Below are positions 35,112 through 44,663 of a DNA stretch of 64,000 bases, in pieces. The notes beneath the pieces were generated by a model. That model saw only the letters and a program-made list of their open reading frames with translations. It was not told where the DNA came from and ran no database searches. A program made the translations under genes and the position numbers. Source of the DNA: Amycolatopsis nigrescens CSC17Ta-90 (GTDB lineage: Bacteria > Actinomycetota > Actinomycetes > Mycobacteriales > Pseudonocardiaceae). Numbering within the stretch: position 1 is the first letter of the stretch; every line of letters starts with the position of its first letter. Location: assembly GCF_000384315.1 (NCBI RefSeq), contig NZ_ARVW01000001.1, positions 5,704,157-5,768,156 of the forward strand, in the 5' to 3' direction.

Positions 35112-35516
35112 ATGGTGCACACGATGGCCCGGCGGCCGCGGCGCGCCCCGGAAAAGGGGGTCGCGCCGCATCTGCGGCTGGGCAGGCGGGGCGAGGAGCT
35201 GGCCGCGGCGTACCTCAAGGCACAGGGGTTCACCGTCCTGTCCAGGAATTGGCGGTGTCGCACCGGCGAGCTCGATCTGGTCGTCACCGACGGCGCGGAG
35301 CTCGTGGTCTGCGAGGTCAAGGCCAGGTCCGGGACCGGCTTCGGCGATCCGGCCGAGGCCGTCACCGTGGAGAAGGCGGCGCGCATCCGCCGGATCACCG
35401 ACGAATGGCTGCGCGCCTTCCACATCCGGTGGTGCCCGATCCGGTTCGACGTGCTCGCGGTCTACTTGCCGCGCGGCGGCGAGCCGTGGGTGCGCCACAT
35501 CCCGGGGGCGTTTTAG
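35112..35516 (+). CDS. YraN/UPF0102 endonuclease-like protein
   Basis: The small protein of the UPF0102 family (about 134 residues from ATG 35112) has a restriction-endonuclease-like fold. The diagnostic pattern is LGRRGEELAAAYLKAQGF, NWRCRTGELDLVVTD and VVCEVKARSG (E-x-D...E-V-K core). ATG at 35112 is preferred because GGGAG at 35101-35105 is correctly spaced; a TTG six bases upstream and an ATG at 35124 are in frame. It lies upstream of comM and dprA, the usual order; biochemical role is unproven. Confidence 0.88.
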   Translation: MVHTMARRPRRAPEKGVAPHLRLGRRGEELAAAYLKAQGFTVLSRNWRCRTGELDLVVTDGAELVVCEVKARSGTGFGDPAEAVTVEKAARIRRITDEWLRAFHIRWCPIRFDVLAVYLPRGGEPWVRHIPGAF

Positions 35517-37028
35517 ATGCCGATCGCACGAGCGTGGTCGGTCGCCCTGCTCGGTATCGACGGCCGGGTGGTGGAGGCCGAAGCGGACATCGGCGGCGGG
35601 CTGCCCGGGGTCAAGATCGTCGGGCTGCCGGACGCCGGCCTGCGCGAGGCGAAGGACCGGGTCCGCTCGGCGGTGCGGAACTCGGGCCAGTCCTGGCCGA
35701 AGGAGCGGGTGACCCTGGGCCTGTCCCCGGCCAGCCTGCCCAAGCTCGGCTCCGGTTACGACCTGGCGATGGCGGTGGCCGTGCTCAGCGCGGCCGGCAC
35801 GGTGCCGGCGTCCAGGCTGCTCGGCACGGTGCTGCTCGGTGAGCTGGCGCTGGACGGCCGGGTGCGTGCGGTGCGCGGGGTGCTGCCCGGCCTGCTCGCG
35901 GCCAGGAAGGCCGGGGTTCGCCGCGCGGTGGTGCCGGTGGAGTCCCTGAGCGAGGCCGCGCTGGTGGACGGCATCGAGGTGCGGGGTGCGGCGCGGCTGC
36001 GCGACGTGCTGGGCTGGCTCAGAGGCGAGGATGTGCTCGTCGCCCCGGTCCCGCCGAGTACGGCCGAACCGCCGGCGGTGCTGGACCTCGCCGACGTGAT
36101 CGGCCAGCCCGAGGCGCGCTGGGCGCTGGAGGTGGCCGCCGCGGGCGGGCACCATCTGCTGCTCACCGGACCACCCGGAGTCGGCAAGACAATGCTCGCC
36201 CGCCGGTTGCCCGGCCTGCTGCCGATGTTGTCCGGCGAGGAGTCGCTGGAGGTCACCGCGGTGGAGTCGGTGCACGGCTCGCTGTCCAGAACCTCACCAC
36301 TGGTAAAGGTGCCGCCGTTCATGGCCCCGCACCATTCGACCTCGGTGGCGGCGCTGATCGGTGGCGGCAGCGGACTGGCGAGCCCCGGCCTGATCAGCCG
36401 CGCGCACCGCGGAGTGCTCTTCCTGGACGAGGTCTGCGAGTTCGGCCCGCAGCGACTGGAGTCCCTGCGCACCGCGCTCGAAGAGGGCGAGGTCCGGATT
36501 GCCCGCCAGCGCGGCGTGGTCTGCTACCCGGCGCGCTTCCAGTTGGTGCTGGCGACCAACCCCTGTCCTTGCGCCCCACCACGCGAAACGGACTGTTCCT
36601 GCTCGCCCGCCGCTCGCCGCCGGTACCTCGGCCGGCTCTCCGGGCCGCTGCTGGACCGGGTCGACCTCCGGGTGCGGATGCGCCCGATCACCGCGATGAG
36701 CGCGCACGAGGCCGGTGAGCCGGAGTCCACCGCGGTGGTCCGGAGCCGGGTACTGCGGGCCAGGAAACGAGCCGCCGAGCGCTGGGCGATGCACGGCTGG
36801 CGGACCAACGCCGAGGTGCCGGGGCCGGTGCTACGGCGCGAGTTCGCGCTGCCCGGCAAGGTCACCTCGGTGCTGGACCGGGGACTCGACCGTGGTGCGG
36901 TCACCGCGCGCGGGGCCGACCGGTGCCTGCGCATCGCCTGGACGCTCAGCGATCTCGCCGAGGCCGAGCGGCCGGACGCCGACCATGTGTCCACCGCGCT
37001 GGAGTTTCGTGATCGGCGGGCGGCATGA
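35517..37028 (+). CDS. YifB/ComM-family AAA+ ATPase
   Basis: The 503-residue protein of the Mg-chelatase-like ComM/YifB family has an N-terminal Lon-like subdomain (MPIARAWSVALLGIDG start, GLPGVKIVGLPDAGLREAKD) and an AAA+ domain with Walker A GPPGVGKTMLARRLPGLLP and Walker B GVLFLDEVCEF. A C-terminal zinc-like Cys cluster (NPCPCAPPRETDCSCSP) is present. In transforming bacteria ComM is a hexameric branch-migration helicase. ATG at 35517 directly follows the yraN stop; dprA overlaps its end by four bases. Confidence 0.93.
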   Translation: MPIARAWSVALLGIDGRVVEAEADIGGGLPGVKIVGLPDAGLREAKDRVRSAVRNSGQSWPKERVTLGLSPASLPKLGSGYDLAMAVAVLSAAGTVPASRLLGTVLLGELALDGRVRAVRGVLPGLLAARKAGVRRAVVPVESLSEAALVDGIEVRGAARLRDVLGWLRGEDVLVAPVPPSTAEPPAVLDLADVIGQPEARWALEVAAAGGHHLLLTGPPGVGKTMLARRLPGLLPMLSGEESLEVTAVESVHGSLSRTSPLVKVPPFMAPHHSTSVAALIGGGSGLASPGLISRAHRGVLFLDEVCEFGPQRLESLRTALEEGEVRIARQRGVVCYPARFQLVLATNPCPCAPPRETDCSCSPAARRRYLGRLSGPLLDRVDLRVRMRPITAMSAHEAGEPESTAVVRSRVLRARKRAAERWAMHGWRTNAEVPGPVLRREFALPGKVTSVLDRGLDRGAVTARGADRCLRIAWTLSDLAEAERPDADHVSTALEFRDRRAA

Positions 37029-38224
37029 GCAGCGGCACCCTGGATGGCCAGGGCACGCGCAGTCTCGACCGGGAGCGGCTCGCGCGGGCCTACCTGCTGC
37101 GGGTCGCGGAACCGCCGGCACCCGCACTGGTGGAGCTGGTGGCGAGGCACGGCCCGATCCTGGCGGCCGATCGGGTACGGGCCGGTGAGTGTTCCGGCCG
37201 TGTCGTCGACGAGACCGCGGCTCGCCGTGGGATCGAACTGGCCGAGCAGGACTTCGACGAGGCGGGAAAATGCGATGGCAGGCTGGTGATCCCGGAGGAC
37301 GACGAATGGCCGGCCTGGCCGCTGCTCGCGCTCGAAATGGCCACCTCCCGCGGTGCTCAGGGTGTTTCACCTCCGCTGGGCCTGTGGGTGCGCGGCGCGG
37401 CCCGGCTCGACGAGGTGGCCGATCGCGCGGTGGCGATCGTGGGTGCCAGAGCGTCCACCCGTTACGGCGAGCAGGTCGCGTCGGAGTGGGCGCATGGGCT
37501 GTCCGGCCAGGACATGCCGGTGCTCTCCGGTGCGGCCTACGGCATCGACGGGGCGGCCCACCGCGGTGCCCTGCACGCCGGCGGCCTGACCGCGGCGGTG
37601 CTCGGCTGCGGTCTCGACCAGGGTTACCCGGCGGGCCATGTGGCGTTGCTGGACCGCATCGCCGAGCACGGCCTCGTGGTCAGCGAGTACCCGCCCGGCA
37701 CCCCGCCGGCAAGGCACCGGTTCCTGGTGCGGAACCGGCTCATCGCGGCGCTCAGCGACGGCACCATCGTGGTGGAGGCGGGAGCCCGGAGCGGAGCCAG
37801 GAACACGGCGAGCACGGCCGGAGTGCTCGGCAAAGTGGTGATGGCGGTGCCAGGGCCGGTGAGCTCGGCGATGTCCGTCGGTTGTCACGGGCTGATCCGG
37901 GATGCCGGGGCCACCCTGGTCGCCTCGCTGGCCGAGGTGGTGGAGACGGTGGGCAGGCTGGGTGTCGCGGCGCCGGAGCGGGCAAAGCCGCGACGGCGGA
38001 CGGATGGCCTGGACGAGCAGTCACTCCGAGTGCACGAGGCGCTGGCACCGCGTACCGGGAAGCCGTCGGAGCAACTGGCCGCCGAGTCCGGTGTGCCGTT
38101 GCCGCGCGTCCGGGCGGTACTGCCCGTGCTGGAGCTGGACGGGCTGGCCGAGCGTTGCGAGGGAGGCTGGCGGCGCAGCCGGAACCCGGCGACAGCGCCG
38201 CCCGAAAGGGCCGGTTTCCGGTGA
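37025..38224 (+). CDS. dprA: DNA-processing protein DprA
   Basis: The 399-residue protein has a helical N-terminus, then a Rossmann-fold DprA core with VAIVGARASTRYGEQVA, GAAYGIDGAAHRGALHAGG, EYPPGTPPARHRFLVRNRLI and a GxRSGxxxT-type segment GARSGARNTASTAG. The C-terminal winged helix resembles a degraded DprA_WH domain. DprA loads RecA on incoming ssDNA in transformable bacteria; its job in actinomycetes is unclear. ATG at 37025 overlaps comM (ATGA). Confidence 0.94.
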   Translation: MSSGTLDGQGTRSLDRERLARAYLLRVAEPPAPALVELVARHGPILAADRVRAGECSGRVVDETAARRGIELAEQDFDEAGKCDGRLVIPEDDEWPAWPLLALEMATSRGAQGVSPPLGLWVRGAARLDEVADRAVAIVGARASTRYGEQVASEWAHGLSGQDMPVLSGAAYGIDGAAHRGALHAGGLTAAVLGCGLDQGYPAGHVALLDRIAEHGLVVSEYPPGTPPARHRFLVRNRLIAALSDGTIVVEAGARSGARNTASTAGVLGKVVMAVPGPVSSAMSVGCHGLIRDAGATLVASLAEVVETVGRLGVAAPERAKPRRRTDGLDEQSLRVHEALAPRTGKPSEQLAAESGVPLPRVRAVLPVLELDGLAERCEGGWRRSRNPATAPPERAGFR

Positions 38225-38321
38225 CGATGAGGCAGTCCCGCGGGCGGTTCCGCAGACCGGAGGCCCAACCTGGTGTGGCGATACTTGACCACGGGCCGGC
38301 AATCGCGCAGCGTGAGGATCC

Positions 38322-39347
38322 ATGTCGTCAGCGAACGGTCACGATCGCGGCCAAGGCCGGGCTGGACGCCGCCCGGACCTGCGCGCGATCCGGGCCGGGC
38401 TGCCGGCAGAGACGGCCGGATTGCTGGTGGACTACGAACGTCACCTGCGGTTGGAACGCGGGCTTTCCGAGCACACCGTCCGGGCCTACCTCGGTGACCT
38501 CGTGCTGCTGCTGGGGTTTCTGCACGGTGTCCCCGAGCCGCGACCAGGGCGCGAGGCGGTGCCCACTCTCGCCGGGCTGGAGGTGGGCGTGCTGCGGGCC
38601 TGGCTCGCGGACCAGCGGGCCACCGGCGCGAGCCGGACCACACTGGCCAGGCGCGCCGCGGCCGCCCGCACCTTCACCGCGTGGGCGCGGCGTACGGGAG
38701 CGCTCGCCACCGACCCCGGCGCCAGGCTGGTGGCGCCGCGGCCGCATCGCACGCTGCCCGGGGTGCTTCGCGCGGACCAGGCCGGCGAGGTGATGCGGGC
38801 GTCCGGAGCGGGCGCGGCGCAGCTGGACGCGCCCGCGGTGCGCGACCACGCGGTGCTCGAACTGCTTTACGCCACCGGGGTCCGGGTGTCCGAACTGTGC
38901 GGGCTTGATCTCGACGACCTCGACTTCGAGCGGAGGGTGGTGCGCGTGCTCGGCAAGGGCGGCAAGGAACGGATGGTGCCGTTCGGAGTTCCGGCGGAAC
39001 GCGCCCTGCGTACCTGGCTGACCGAGGGCAGGCCGGTACTCGCCGAAGCGGCCACCAAGCAGGCGTCCGCGGCACTGTTCCTTGGCGTTCGCGGTGGCCG
39101 GCTGGACCCGCGTACGGTGCGGCGGGTGGTGCACGACGCGGTCGATTCGGTGCCCGGCGCTACGGAGATGGGGCCACACGGGCTACGCCACACGGCGGCC
39201 ACTCATCTTCTGGAAGGCGGTGCTGACCTTCGCAGCGTTCAGGAACTGCTCGGTCACGCTACGCTTGCCACGACGCAGCTCTACACTCACGTGACGGTCG
39301 AGCGGCTGAAGGCGATCCATGACCAAGCGCATCCCAGGGCCCGATGA
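38322..39347 (+). CDS. xerC: Tyrosine recombinase XerC
   Basis: The 341-residue site-specific recombinase has an N-terminal SAM-like core-binding domain ([20 protein letters not shown]) and a catalytic domain with the R-K-H-R-H-Y set: Arg in [12 protein letters not shown], Lys in [13 protein letters not shown]-x2-R in [15 protein letters not shown], His in [16 protein letters not shown] and the nucleophilic Tyr there. The dprA-xerC-whiG arrangement is a standard actinomycete neighbourhood, favouring the chromosome-dimer-resolving Xer over a phage integrase. It begins 97 bases after dprA. Confidence 0.93.
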   Translation: MSSANGHDRGQGRAGRRPDLRAIRAGLPAETAGLLVDYERHLRLERGLSEHTVRAYLGDLVLLLGFLHGVPEPRPGREAVPTLAGLEVGVLRAWLADQRATGASRTTLARRAAAARTFTAWARRTGALATDPGARLVAPRPHRTLPGVLRADQAGEVMRASGAGAAQLDAPAVRDHAVLELLYATGVRVSELCGLDLDDLDFERRVVRVLGKGGKERMVPFGVPAERALRTWLTEGRPVLAEAATKQASAALFLGVRGGRLDPRTVRRVVHDAVDSVPGATEMGPHGLRHTAATHLLEGGADLRSVQELLGHATLATTQLYTHVTVERLKAIHDQAHPRAR

Positions 39348-40366
39348 TTCCGGGGGAGCAGAGGCCAGTCTTCACGTTCAGCCGTCGCGCGCGGACGGAG
39401 CCGCCGAGCACACCCGCCCGTACTCCGGTTCCGGGCGTGCTACCGACAACGTACGAGCCCGGAGAGCGAACTGACCCCGCCACTGCCGAGAACGGCGGTC
39501 CCGTGACCGCCGACCTCCAGGTGAACGACACCGACCGCGCTGACACCTCCTCGCCGGGCGGTGATGGCGTCGTGCCCGCACGAAGCGCGACGCGGCCGGG
39601 CAGCGACGTGGAGGCGGGGGTCCAGGCGCTGTGGCAGCAGTTCGCGCGGGCCCCACAGCAGCGGATCAGGGACCGGCTCGTGCTCCACTACGCGCCACTG
39701 GTCAAGTACGTGGCCGGCCGGGTTGGCACCGGCCTGCCGACCCATGTCGACGTGGGCGACCTCGTGCAGTCCGGCATCTTCGGCCTGGTCGACGCGATCG
39801 AGAAGTTCGATCCGGACCGCGGTCTTCGCTTCGAAACCTATGCGATGCAGCGCATCCGCGGCGCCATCCTGGACGACCTGCGCTCGCAGGACTGGGTGCC
39901 CAGGGTCGTGCGGGCCCGTGCGCGGGAGGCGGAGCGGGCCCTGGAACGGCTCGGCGCCCGGCTGAACCGCACGCCCACCGACGCCGAGCTGGCCGTGGAG
40001 CTCGACATCAGCGTGGACGATCTGCGCGATCTGTACGGCCAGCTGCAACTGACCAGCGTGGTCGCACTGGAAGACCTGGTCGCGGCCGGTAAGGACTCCG
40101 GTTCGCTGGTCGACACCCTGCCCGACGACGACGCGATCGACCCGGTCGCCGTGCTGGTGGACCAGGACAACCGGCGGCAGCTCGCCGAGGCCATCGCGCA
40201 ACTCACCGAGCGCGACCGGATCGTGGTCAGCCTCTACTACTTCGAAAGCCTCACCCTGGCCGAGATCGGCAAGGTGCTCGGGGTGACCGAGTCCAGGGTC
40301 AGCCAGCTGCACACCAGGGCGGTGCTGCGGCTGCGGGCCAAGCTCGTGGAGCAGGCCAGCAGCTGA
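39344..40366 (+). CDS. whiG: FliA/WhiG-family sigma factor
   Basis: The sigma-70-family protein matches WhiG/FliA: region 2 with [20 protein letters not shown] and [25 protein letters not shown], region 3, and region 4 ending [34 protein letters not shown]. In Streptomyces WhiG directs early sporulation. The ATG at 39344 overlaps the xerC stop (ATGA) and adds a 53-residue Pro/Thr-rich leader; a GTG at 39503 (GTG ACC GCC) would give about 287 residues, closer to known WhiG. Both starts are credible. Confidence 0.92.
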   Translation: MIPGEQRPVFTFSRRARTEPPSTPARTPVPGVLPTTYEPGERTDPATAENGGPVTADLQVNDTDRADTSSPGGDGVVPARSATRPGSDVEAGVQALWQQFARAPQQRIRDRLVLHYAPLVKYVAGRVGTGLPTHVDVGDLVQSGIFGLVDAIEKFDPDRGLRFETYAMQRIRGAILDDLRSQDWVPRVVRARAREAERALERLGARLNRTPTDAELAVELDISVDDLRDLYGQLQLTSVVALEDLVAAGKDSGSLVDTLPDDDAIDPVAVLVDQDNRRQLAEAIAQLTERDRIVVSLYYFESLTLAEIGKVLGVTESRVSQLHTRAVLRLRAKLVEQASS

Positions 40367-40387
40367 TCCGCGCCCGGTCAGGTCCGG

Positions 40388-41005
40388 TCAGCCGTCCCAA
40401 GGCTTCAGGCGCAGGACCGAATCGGTCTGGATCAACGTGAGCGGGTTGAGGTACTCGTCGCCGCGCCTGACACCCCAGTGCAGGCAGGCTTCCACGGCGC
40501 ACTCCGGGTGCCCGGCCAGCACGGTGGCGACTACCTGCCCGCCCGACACCTGGTCCCCGGTCGCCACGCCGGGACTCACCGGTTCGTACGTGCTGCGCAG
40601 GCCACCGTCGTGGTCGATCGACAGCACTTCGCGGCCCGCCACCAACCCGGCGAACACCACCACGCCGGGACCGGCGGCCAGTACCTGCTGGCCGGTGGCG
40701 GCGCCGAGGTCCACTCCACGGTGGCCTGGGCCGTATTCGGAGCTGGGGGCCTCGAAGGGTCGGGTCACCGCGGGCTCCGGCGCGAGCGGCCAGCCGAACC
40801 GGGGTTCCTGGTACACCGGCGGCTCCGCGGCCGCGGCGATCGGCACCGCGAGTACGCCGGTAAGCAGCAGAAGCAGCAACAGGCGGCTCCGCCGGAACCT
40901 GGGCGGCCGCCGGTGCCTGCCCGGCCGCCTGTCCGGTAGAGGGCGTCTGTTCCGGTTCACCTGGCGAGCGGGAACATTTGAGCGTTCCTGAGCGATATGA
41001 GTCAT
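40388..41005 (-). CDS. Secreted M23/LytM-like protein with altered metal site
   Basis: The 205-residue protein has a strongly basic N-terminus (many Arg) and a hydrophobic export segment (SRLLLLLLLTGVLAVPIAAAA). The M23 domain has YGPGHRGVDLGAATGQQVLA (H-x3-D metal motif) and a second motif AVEACLHWGVRRG, where the usual first catalytic His of HxH is Cys. M23 enzymes cut peptidoglycan cross-links; with the Cys change this may be a non-catalytic scaffold. ATG at 41005 is chosen since longer frames run into GC shadow. It is convergent with whiG. Confidence 0.85.
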   Translation of the reverse strand: MTHIAQERSNVPARQVNRNRRPLPDRRPGRHRRPPRFRRSRLLLLLLLTGVLAVPIAAAAEPPVYQEPRFGWPLAPEPAVTRPFEAPSSEYGPGHRGVDLGAATGQQVLAAGPGVVVFAGLVAGREVLSIDHDGGLRSTYEPVSPGVATGDQVSGGQVVATVLAGHPECAVEACLHWGVRRGDEYLNPLTLIQTDSVLRLKPWDG

Positions 41006-41387
41006 GCGTCCAGCGTCACCGGTCATGGCGGGCGGTGGGGGGTGCGCCGGAAATCTGTGGACAGCCGGGACGCATGTGGACAACTCGGTGGTTTCGGTGC
41101 TGCCGGTGCGCAGGGCTCCGGGCCGTCGGCGTACACTATTTTGCGCAGCTCGCGTAAGCGGGCTGACTTCGCACGCGAGTGCATGTTCCGAGGTTGTCCA
41201 GTGCGTCCAGCGGTTCGCCTGGTGAGCGGAACGCACGGTGTCCGGCGGTCCCAGCGGTGAACAGTCGAAGGGTCCGGGCTCCGGCCTCGCGTCAGGGCTG
41301 CTGACCACCCGGTCAGTAGCGGAAAACCGACCATGCACGCCGGCGCGGACGCCCGGTGTGCTCAAGACAGAAGAGGTGCAACCGGCC
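41006..41387 (+). other. 382-base gap upstream of rpsB
   Basis: No convincing gene is seen. The gap contains a DnaA-box pair (41056-41083), a TACACT -10-like hexamer at 41132-41137 and presumably the rpsB leader. The M23-like gene reads away on the minus strand. I found no recognisable ribosomal-protein autoregulatory structure by eye. Confidence 0.5.
41056..41083 (-). promoter_or_regulatory. Second pair of DnaA-box-like 9-mers
   Basis: TGTGGACAA at 41075-41083 is the reverse complement of an exact TTGTCCACA box, and TGTGGACAG at 41056-41064 differs by one base; they are 19 bp apart. The pair resembles the one upstream of yraN but on the opposite strand, in the M23-like/rpsB intergenic gap. 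Confidence 0.35.
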
Positions 41388-42263
41388 ATGGCCGTCGTCA
41401 CCATGAAACAGCTGCTCGACAGCGGCGTGCACTTCGGGCATCAGACCCGCCGCTGGAACCCGAAGATGAAGCGCTACATCTTCACCGAGCGCAACGGCAT
41501 CTACATCATCGATCTGCAGCAGACGCTGACCTACATCGATCGTGCGTACGAGTTCATCAAGGAGACCGTCGCGCACGGCGGCACCATCATGTTCGTCGGC
41601 ACGAAGAAGCAGGCCCAGGAAGCGATCGCCAGCGAGGCGCTCCGGGTCGGCATGCCCTTCGTGAACCAGCGCTGGCTCGGTGGGATGCTGACCAACTTCC
41701 AGACCGTGCACAAGCGCCTCCAGCGCCTCAAGGAGCTCGAGTCGATGGAGCAGACCGGCGGTTTCGTCGGGCTGAACAAGCGCGAGATCCTGACGCTGAC
41801 CCGCGAGAAGGACAAGCTGGAGAAGACCCTCGGCGGTATCCGCGACATGTCCAAGGTGCCCAGCGCCGTGTGGATCGTGGACACCAAGAAGGAGCACATC
41901 GCGGTCGGTGAGGCCAGGAAGCTGAACATCCCGGTCGTCGCGATCCTGGACACCAACTGCGACCCGGACGAGGTCGACTTCCCGATCCCGGGCAACGACG
42001 ACGCGATCCGCTCCGCCGCGCTGCTGACCAAGGTCGTGGCCGAGGCCGCCGCCGCCGGGCTGATGGCCCGCTCCGGCCGCAACGGTTCCGCGGCCGAGGG
42101 CAAGGACAAGCCCGAGCCCGGGGTCGCCTCCGACGAGCCGCTGGCCGAGTGGGAGAAGGAGCTGCTCGCCGGCTCCGAGACCCCCGCCGAGGACGCCGGC
42201 CAGGCCGCCGGGAACGTCGAGGCCAGCACCGAAGCGCCTGCCGAGCAGACCACCGCTTCCTGA
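41388..42263 (+). CDS. rpsB: 30S ribosomal protein S2
   Basis: The 291-residue S2 starts [20 protein letters not shown] and carries [33 protein letters not shown] and [19 protein letters not shown]. The C-terminal ~60 residues form an acidic Ala/Glu tail. ATG at 41388; upstream in-frame codons belong to the leader. It is followed by a 12-bp-arm hairpin and tsf. Confidence 0.98.
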   Translation: MAVVTMKQLLDSGVHFGHQTRRWNPKMKRYIFTERNGIYIIDLQQTLTYIDRAYEFIKETVAHGGTIMFVGTKKQAQEAIASEALRVGMPFVNQRWLGGMLTNFQTVHKRLQRLKELESMEQTGGFVGLNKREILTLTREKDKLEKTLGGIRDMSKVPSAVWIVDTKKEHIAVGEARKLNIPVVAILDTNCDPDEVDFPIPGNDDAIRSAALLTKVVAEAAAAGLMARSGRNGSAAEGKDKPEPGVASDEPLAEWEKELLAGSETPAEDAGQAAGNVEASTEAPAEQTTAS

Positions 42264-42273
42264 TTCACCGCCA

Positions 42274-42307
42274 GGGTGGCGGGCCGGCTCCGGTCGGCCC
42301 GCCACCC
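42274..42307. terminator. Hairpin between rpsB and tsf
   Basis: GGGTGGCGGGCC (42274-42285) pairs with GGCCCGCCACCC (42296-42307), 12 bp perfect, 10-base loop. It probably attenuates or partly terminates transcription between rpsB and tsf. Confidence 0.7.
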
Positions 42308-42363
42308 GGTACCAAGCCAGCACACATTTCACGCGCGTACCGAAAAAGGACGGACAACGCACG

Positions 42364-43179
42364 ATGGCGAATTACACCGCGGCAGACGTAAAGCGCCTCC
42401 GCGAGCTCACCGGCGCCGGCATGATGAACTGCAAGAAGGCGCTCGAAGAGAACGACGGCGACTTCGACAAGGCCGTCGAGTTCCTTCGGATCAAGGGCGC
42501 CAAGGACGTCGGCAAGCGCGCTGAGCGCGCCACCGCCGAGGGCCTGGTCGCCGGCGACGGCGGCGTGCTGATCGAGCTCGACTCGGAGACCGACTTCGTC
42601 GCCAAGAACGAGGAGTTCCAGCAGCTCGCCGAGAAGATCGTCGGGGTGGCCAAGACGGTCAAGACCGACGACGTCGAGCAGCTGAAGGCCGCCGAGCTGG
42701 ACGGCAAGACCGTGAACGACGCGATCCAGGAGCTGGCCGCGCGGATCGGCGAGAAGCTCGAGCTGCGTCGCGTGGTGGTCTTCGAGGGCACCACCGAGAC
42801 CTACCTGCACCGCCGTGGCGCCGGCCTGCCGCCCGCCGTCGGCGTGCTGGTCGAGTACACCGGTGACAGCGCCGACGCCGCGCGCAACGCGGCGATGCAG
42901 GTCGCCGCGCTCAAGGCGAAGTACCTGAGCCGCGACGAGGTGCCCGCCGAGCTCGTCGAGAACGAGCGGCGCATCGCCGACCAGACCGCGCGCGAGGAGG
43001 GCAAGCCGGAGCAGGCGCTGCCCAAGATCGTCGAGGGTAAGGTCAACGCCTACTACAAGGACAACGTGCTGCTCGAGCAGCCGTCGGTGACCGACAACAA
43101 GAAGACCGTGAAGGCTCTTCTGGACGACGCAGGCGTGACCGTCACCCGGTTCGCTCGCTTCGAGGTCGGCCAGCAGTAG
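42364..43179 (+). CDS. tsf: Elongation factor Ts
   Basis: The 271-residue EF-Ts has the N-terminal UBA-like part [20 protein letters not shown], the EF-Tu contact sequence [19 protein letters not shown] (TDFV motif) and two dimerisation subdomains. It exchanges GDP for GTP on EF-Tu. ATG at 42364, between hairpins at 42274 and 43195. Confidence 0.98.
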   Translation: MANYTAADVKRLRELTGAGMMNCKKALEENDGDFDKAVEFLRIKGAKDVGKRAERATAEGLVAGDGGVLIELDSETDFVAKNEEFQQLAEKIVGVAKTVKTDDVEQLKAAELDGKTVNDAIQELAARIGEKLELRRVVVFEGTTETYLHRRGAGLPPAVGVLVEYTGDSADAARNAAMQVAALKAKYLSRDEVPAELVENERRIADQTAREEGKPEQALPKIVEGKVNAYYKDNVLLEQPSVTDNKKTVKALLDDAGVTVTRFARFEVGQQ

Positions 43180-43194
43180 ATTTCGATCGGCGTG

Positions 43195-43235
43195 ACTGTG
43201 CCCCGTCTCCGCTCACTTCGGGGACGGGGCACAGT
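43195..43235. terminator. Hairpin between tsf and pyrH
   Basis: ACTGTGCCCCGTC (43195-43207) pairs with GACGGGGCACAGT (43223-43235), 13 bp perfect, and a few extra pairs can form inside the loop. It lies 15 bases after tsf. Confidence 0.75.
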
Positions 43236-43277
43236 TGCGACGGGACACCGGAGCAGCAGGTGAACACGGAGGACGAG

Positions 43278-44024
43278 ATGACTGCAGAGCGGCCCGACGG
43301 CGGTTACCGGCGGGTATTGCTCAAGCTGGGCGGCGAGATGTTCGGCGGGGGCGCGGTGGGTGTCGACCCCGACGTGGTGCATTCGGTCGCCGTCCAGATC
43401 GCCGACGTGGTCCGCACCGGGGTCCAGATGGCGGTGGTCATCGGAGGGGGCAACTACTTCCGCGGCGCCGAGCTTTCGCAGCGCGGCATGGACCGGGACC
43501 GGGCCGACTACATGGCCATGCTCGGTACCGTGATGAACTGCCTTGCCCTGCAGGACTTCCTGGAGAAGGAAGGGCTGCCGACCCGCGTGCAGAGCGCGAT
43601 CACGATGGGGCAGGTCGCCGAGCCGTACATCCCCCGGCGCGCCGAGCGGCATCTGGAGAAGGGCCGTGTGGTCATCTTCGCCGCCGGTGTCGGCATGCCG
43701 TACTTTTCCACCGATACCGCCGCCGCGCAGCGCGCGCTGGAGATCGGCTGTGACGCGGTGTTGATGGCGAAGGCCGTGGACGGCGTCTATACCGCCGACC
43801 CGAAGAGCGACCCCGGTGCCAGGATGTTCCACGAGATCACCCACCGCGAGGTTCTGGAGCGCGGGCTGAAAGTAGCCGACGCGACCGCCTTCAGCCTCTG
43901 CATGGACAACCGGATGCCGATTATTGTGTTCAACCTGCTCACCGAGGGGAACATCGCCCGCGCGGTGAGTGGTGAGAGGATCGGCACCTTGGTCAGTACC
44001 CCCGCCGGAAGGCCGTCCGCCTAG
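43278..44024 (+). CDS. pyrH: UMP kinase
   Basis: The 248-residue amino-acid-kinase-family hexamer converts UMP to UDP. Diagnostic parts are [56 protein letters not shown] and [23 protein letters not shown] at 43278 has GGAGG at 43268-43272; an upstream in-frame GTG at 43260 lacks a comparable site. The usual order tsf-pyrH-frr-cdsA is kept. Confidence 0.97.
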   Translation: MTAERPDGGYRRVLLKLGGEMFGGGAVGVDPDVVHSVAVQIADVVRTGVQMAVVIGGGNYFRGAELSQRGMDRDRADYMAMLGTVMNCLALQDFLEKEGLPTRVQSAITMGQVAEPYIPRRAERHLEKGRVVIFAAGVGMPYFSTDTAAAQRALEIGCDAVLMAKAVDGVYTADPKSDPGARMFHEITHREVLERGLKVADATAFSLCMDNRMPIIVFNLLTEGNIARAVSGERIGTLVSTPAGRPSA

Positions 44025-44105
44025 ACCTGGTGGGATCTGCACCGTGCTTCTTGCGGAAGACCTTGAAGAAGACACAGCACAACCACACAGACAACGGGAG
44101 TAGCC

Positions 44106-44663
44106 GTGATCGACGAGACCCTCCTCGACGCCGAGGAGAAGATGGAAAAAGCAGTGTCCGTCGCCAAGGAGGATCTGTCGTCGGTACGCACCGGCCGTGC
44201 CAACCCGTCGATGTTCTCCCGCATCGTGGTGGAGTACTACGGCGCGCCCACTCCGCTGAACCAGCTGGCCAGCGTGAGCATCCCGGAAGCCAGGATGGCG
44301 ATCATCAAGCCCTATGACGCCAGCCAGCTTGGAGCGATCGAGAAGGCGATCCGCGAGTCCGACCTCGGCGTGAACCCGGGCAACGACGGCACCATCATCC
44401 GGATCACCATCCCGCAGCTCACCGAGGAGCGGCGCAAGGAGATGGTCAAGGTCGCCAAGGGCAAGGGCGAGGACGCGAAGGTCTCCATCCGCAGCGTCCG
44501 GCGCAAGGCCAAGGAAGAGCTGGACCGGATCCAGAAGGACGGCGAAGCGGGCGAAGACGACGTCGTGCGCGCTGAGAAGGAACTGCAGAACCTCACCGAC
44601 AGCTACGTGCACCAGGTCGAAGAGCTCGTCAAGCACAAAGAAACCGAGCTGCTCGAGGTCTGA
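44106..44663 (+). CDS. frr: Ribosome recycling factor
   Basis: The 185-residue RRF starts [20 protein letters not shown] and has [20 protein letters not shown] and [20 protein letters not shown]; the long helices of domain I form the three-helix bundle. It splits post-termination ribosomes with EF-G. GTG at 44106 after GGGAG. The stop overlaps the cdsA ATG (TGATG). Confidence 0.98.
   Translation: MIDETLLDAEEKMEKAVSVAKEDLSSVRTGRANPSMFSRIVVEYYGAPTPLNQLASVSIPEARMAIIKPYDASQLGAIEKAIRESDLGVNPGNDGTIIRITIPQLTEERRKEMVKVAKGKGEDAKVSIRSVRRKAKEELDRIQKDGEAGEDDVVRAEKELQNLTDSYVHQVEELVKHKETELLEV

Noticed and set aside
37189..38793. 534-codon plus frame over dprA and xerC
   Set aside because: Different phase from dprA and xerC, which both have complete conserved motifs; low-complexity Arg/Gly shadow.
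34996..41083. Chromosomal origin from the DnaA-box pairs
   Set aside because: Only two pairs, 6 kb apart, with no dnaA, dnaN or AT-rich unwinding region nearby.
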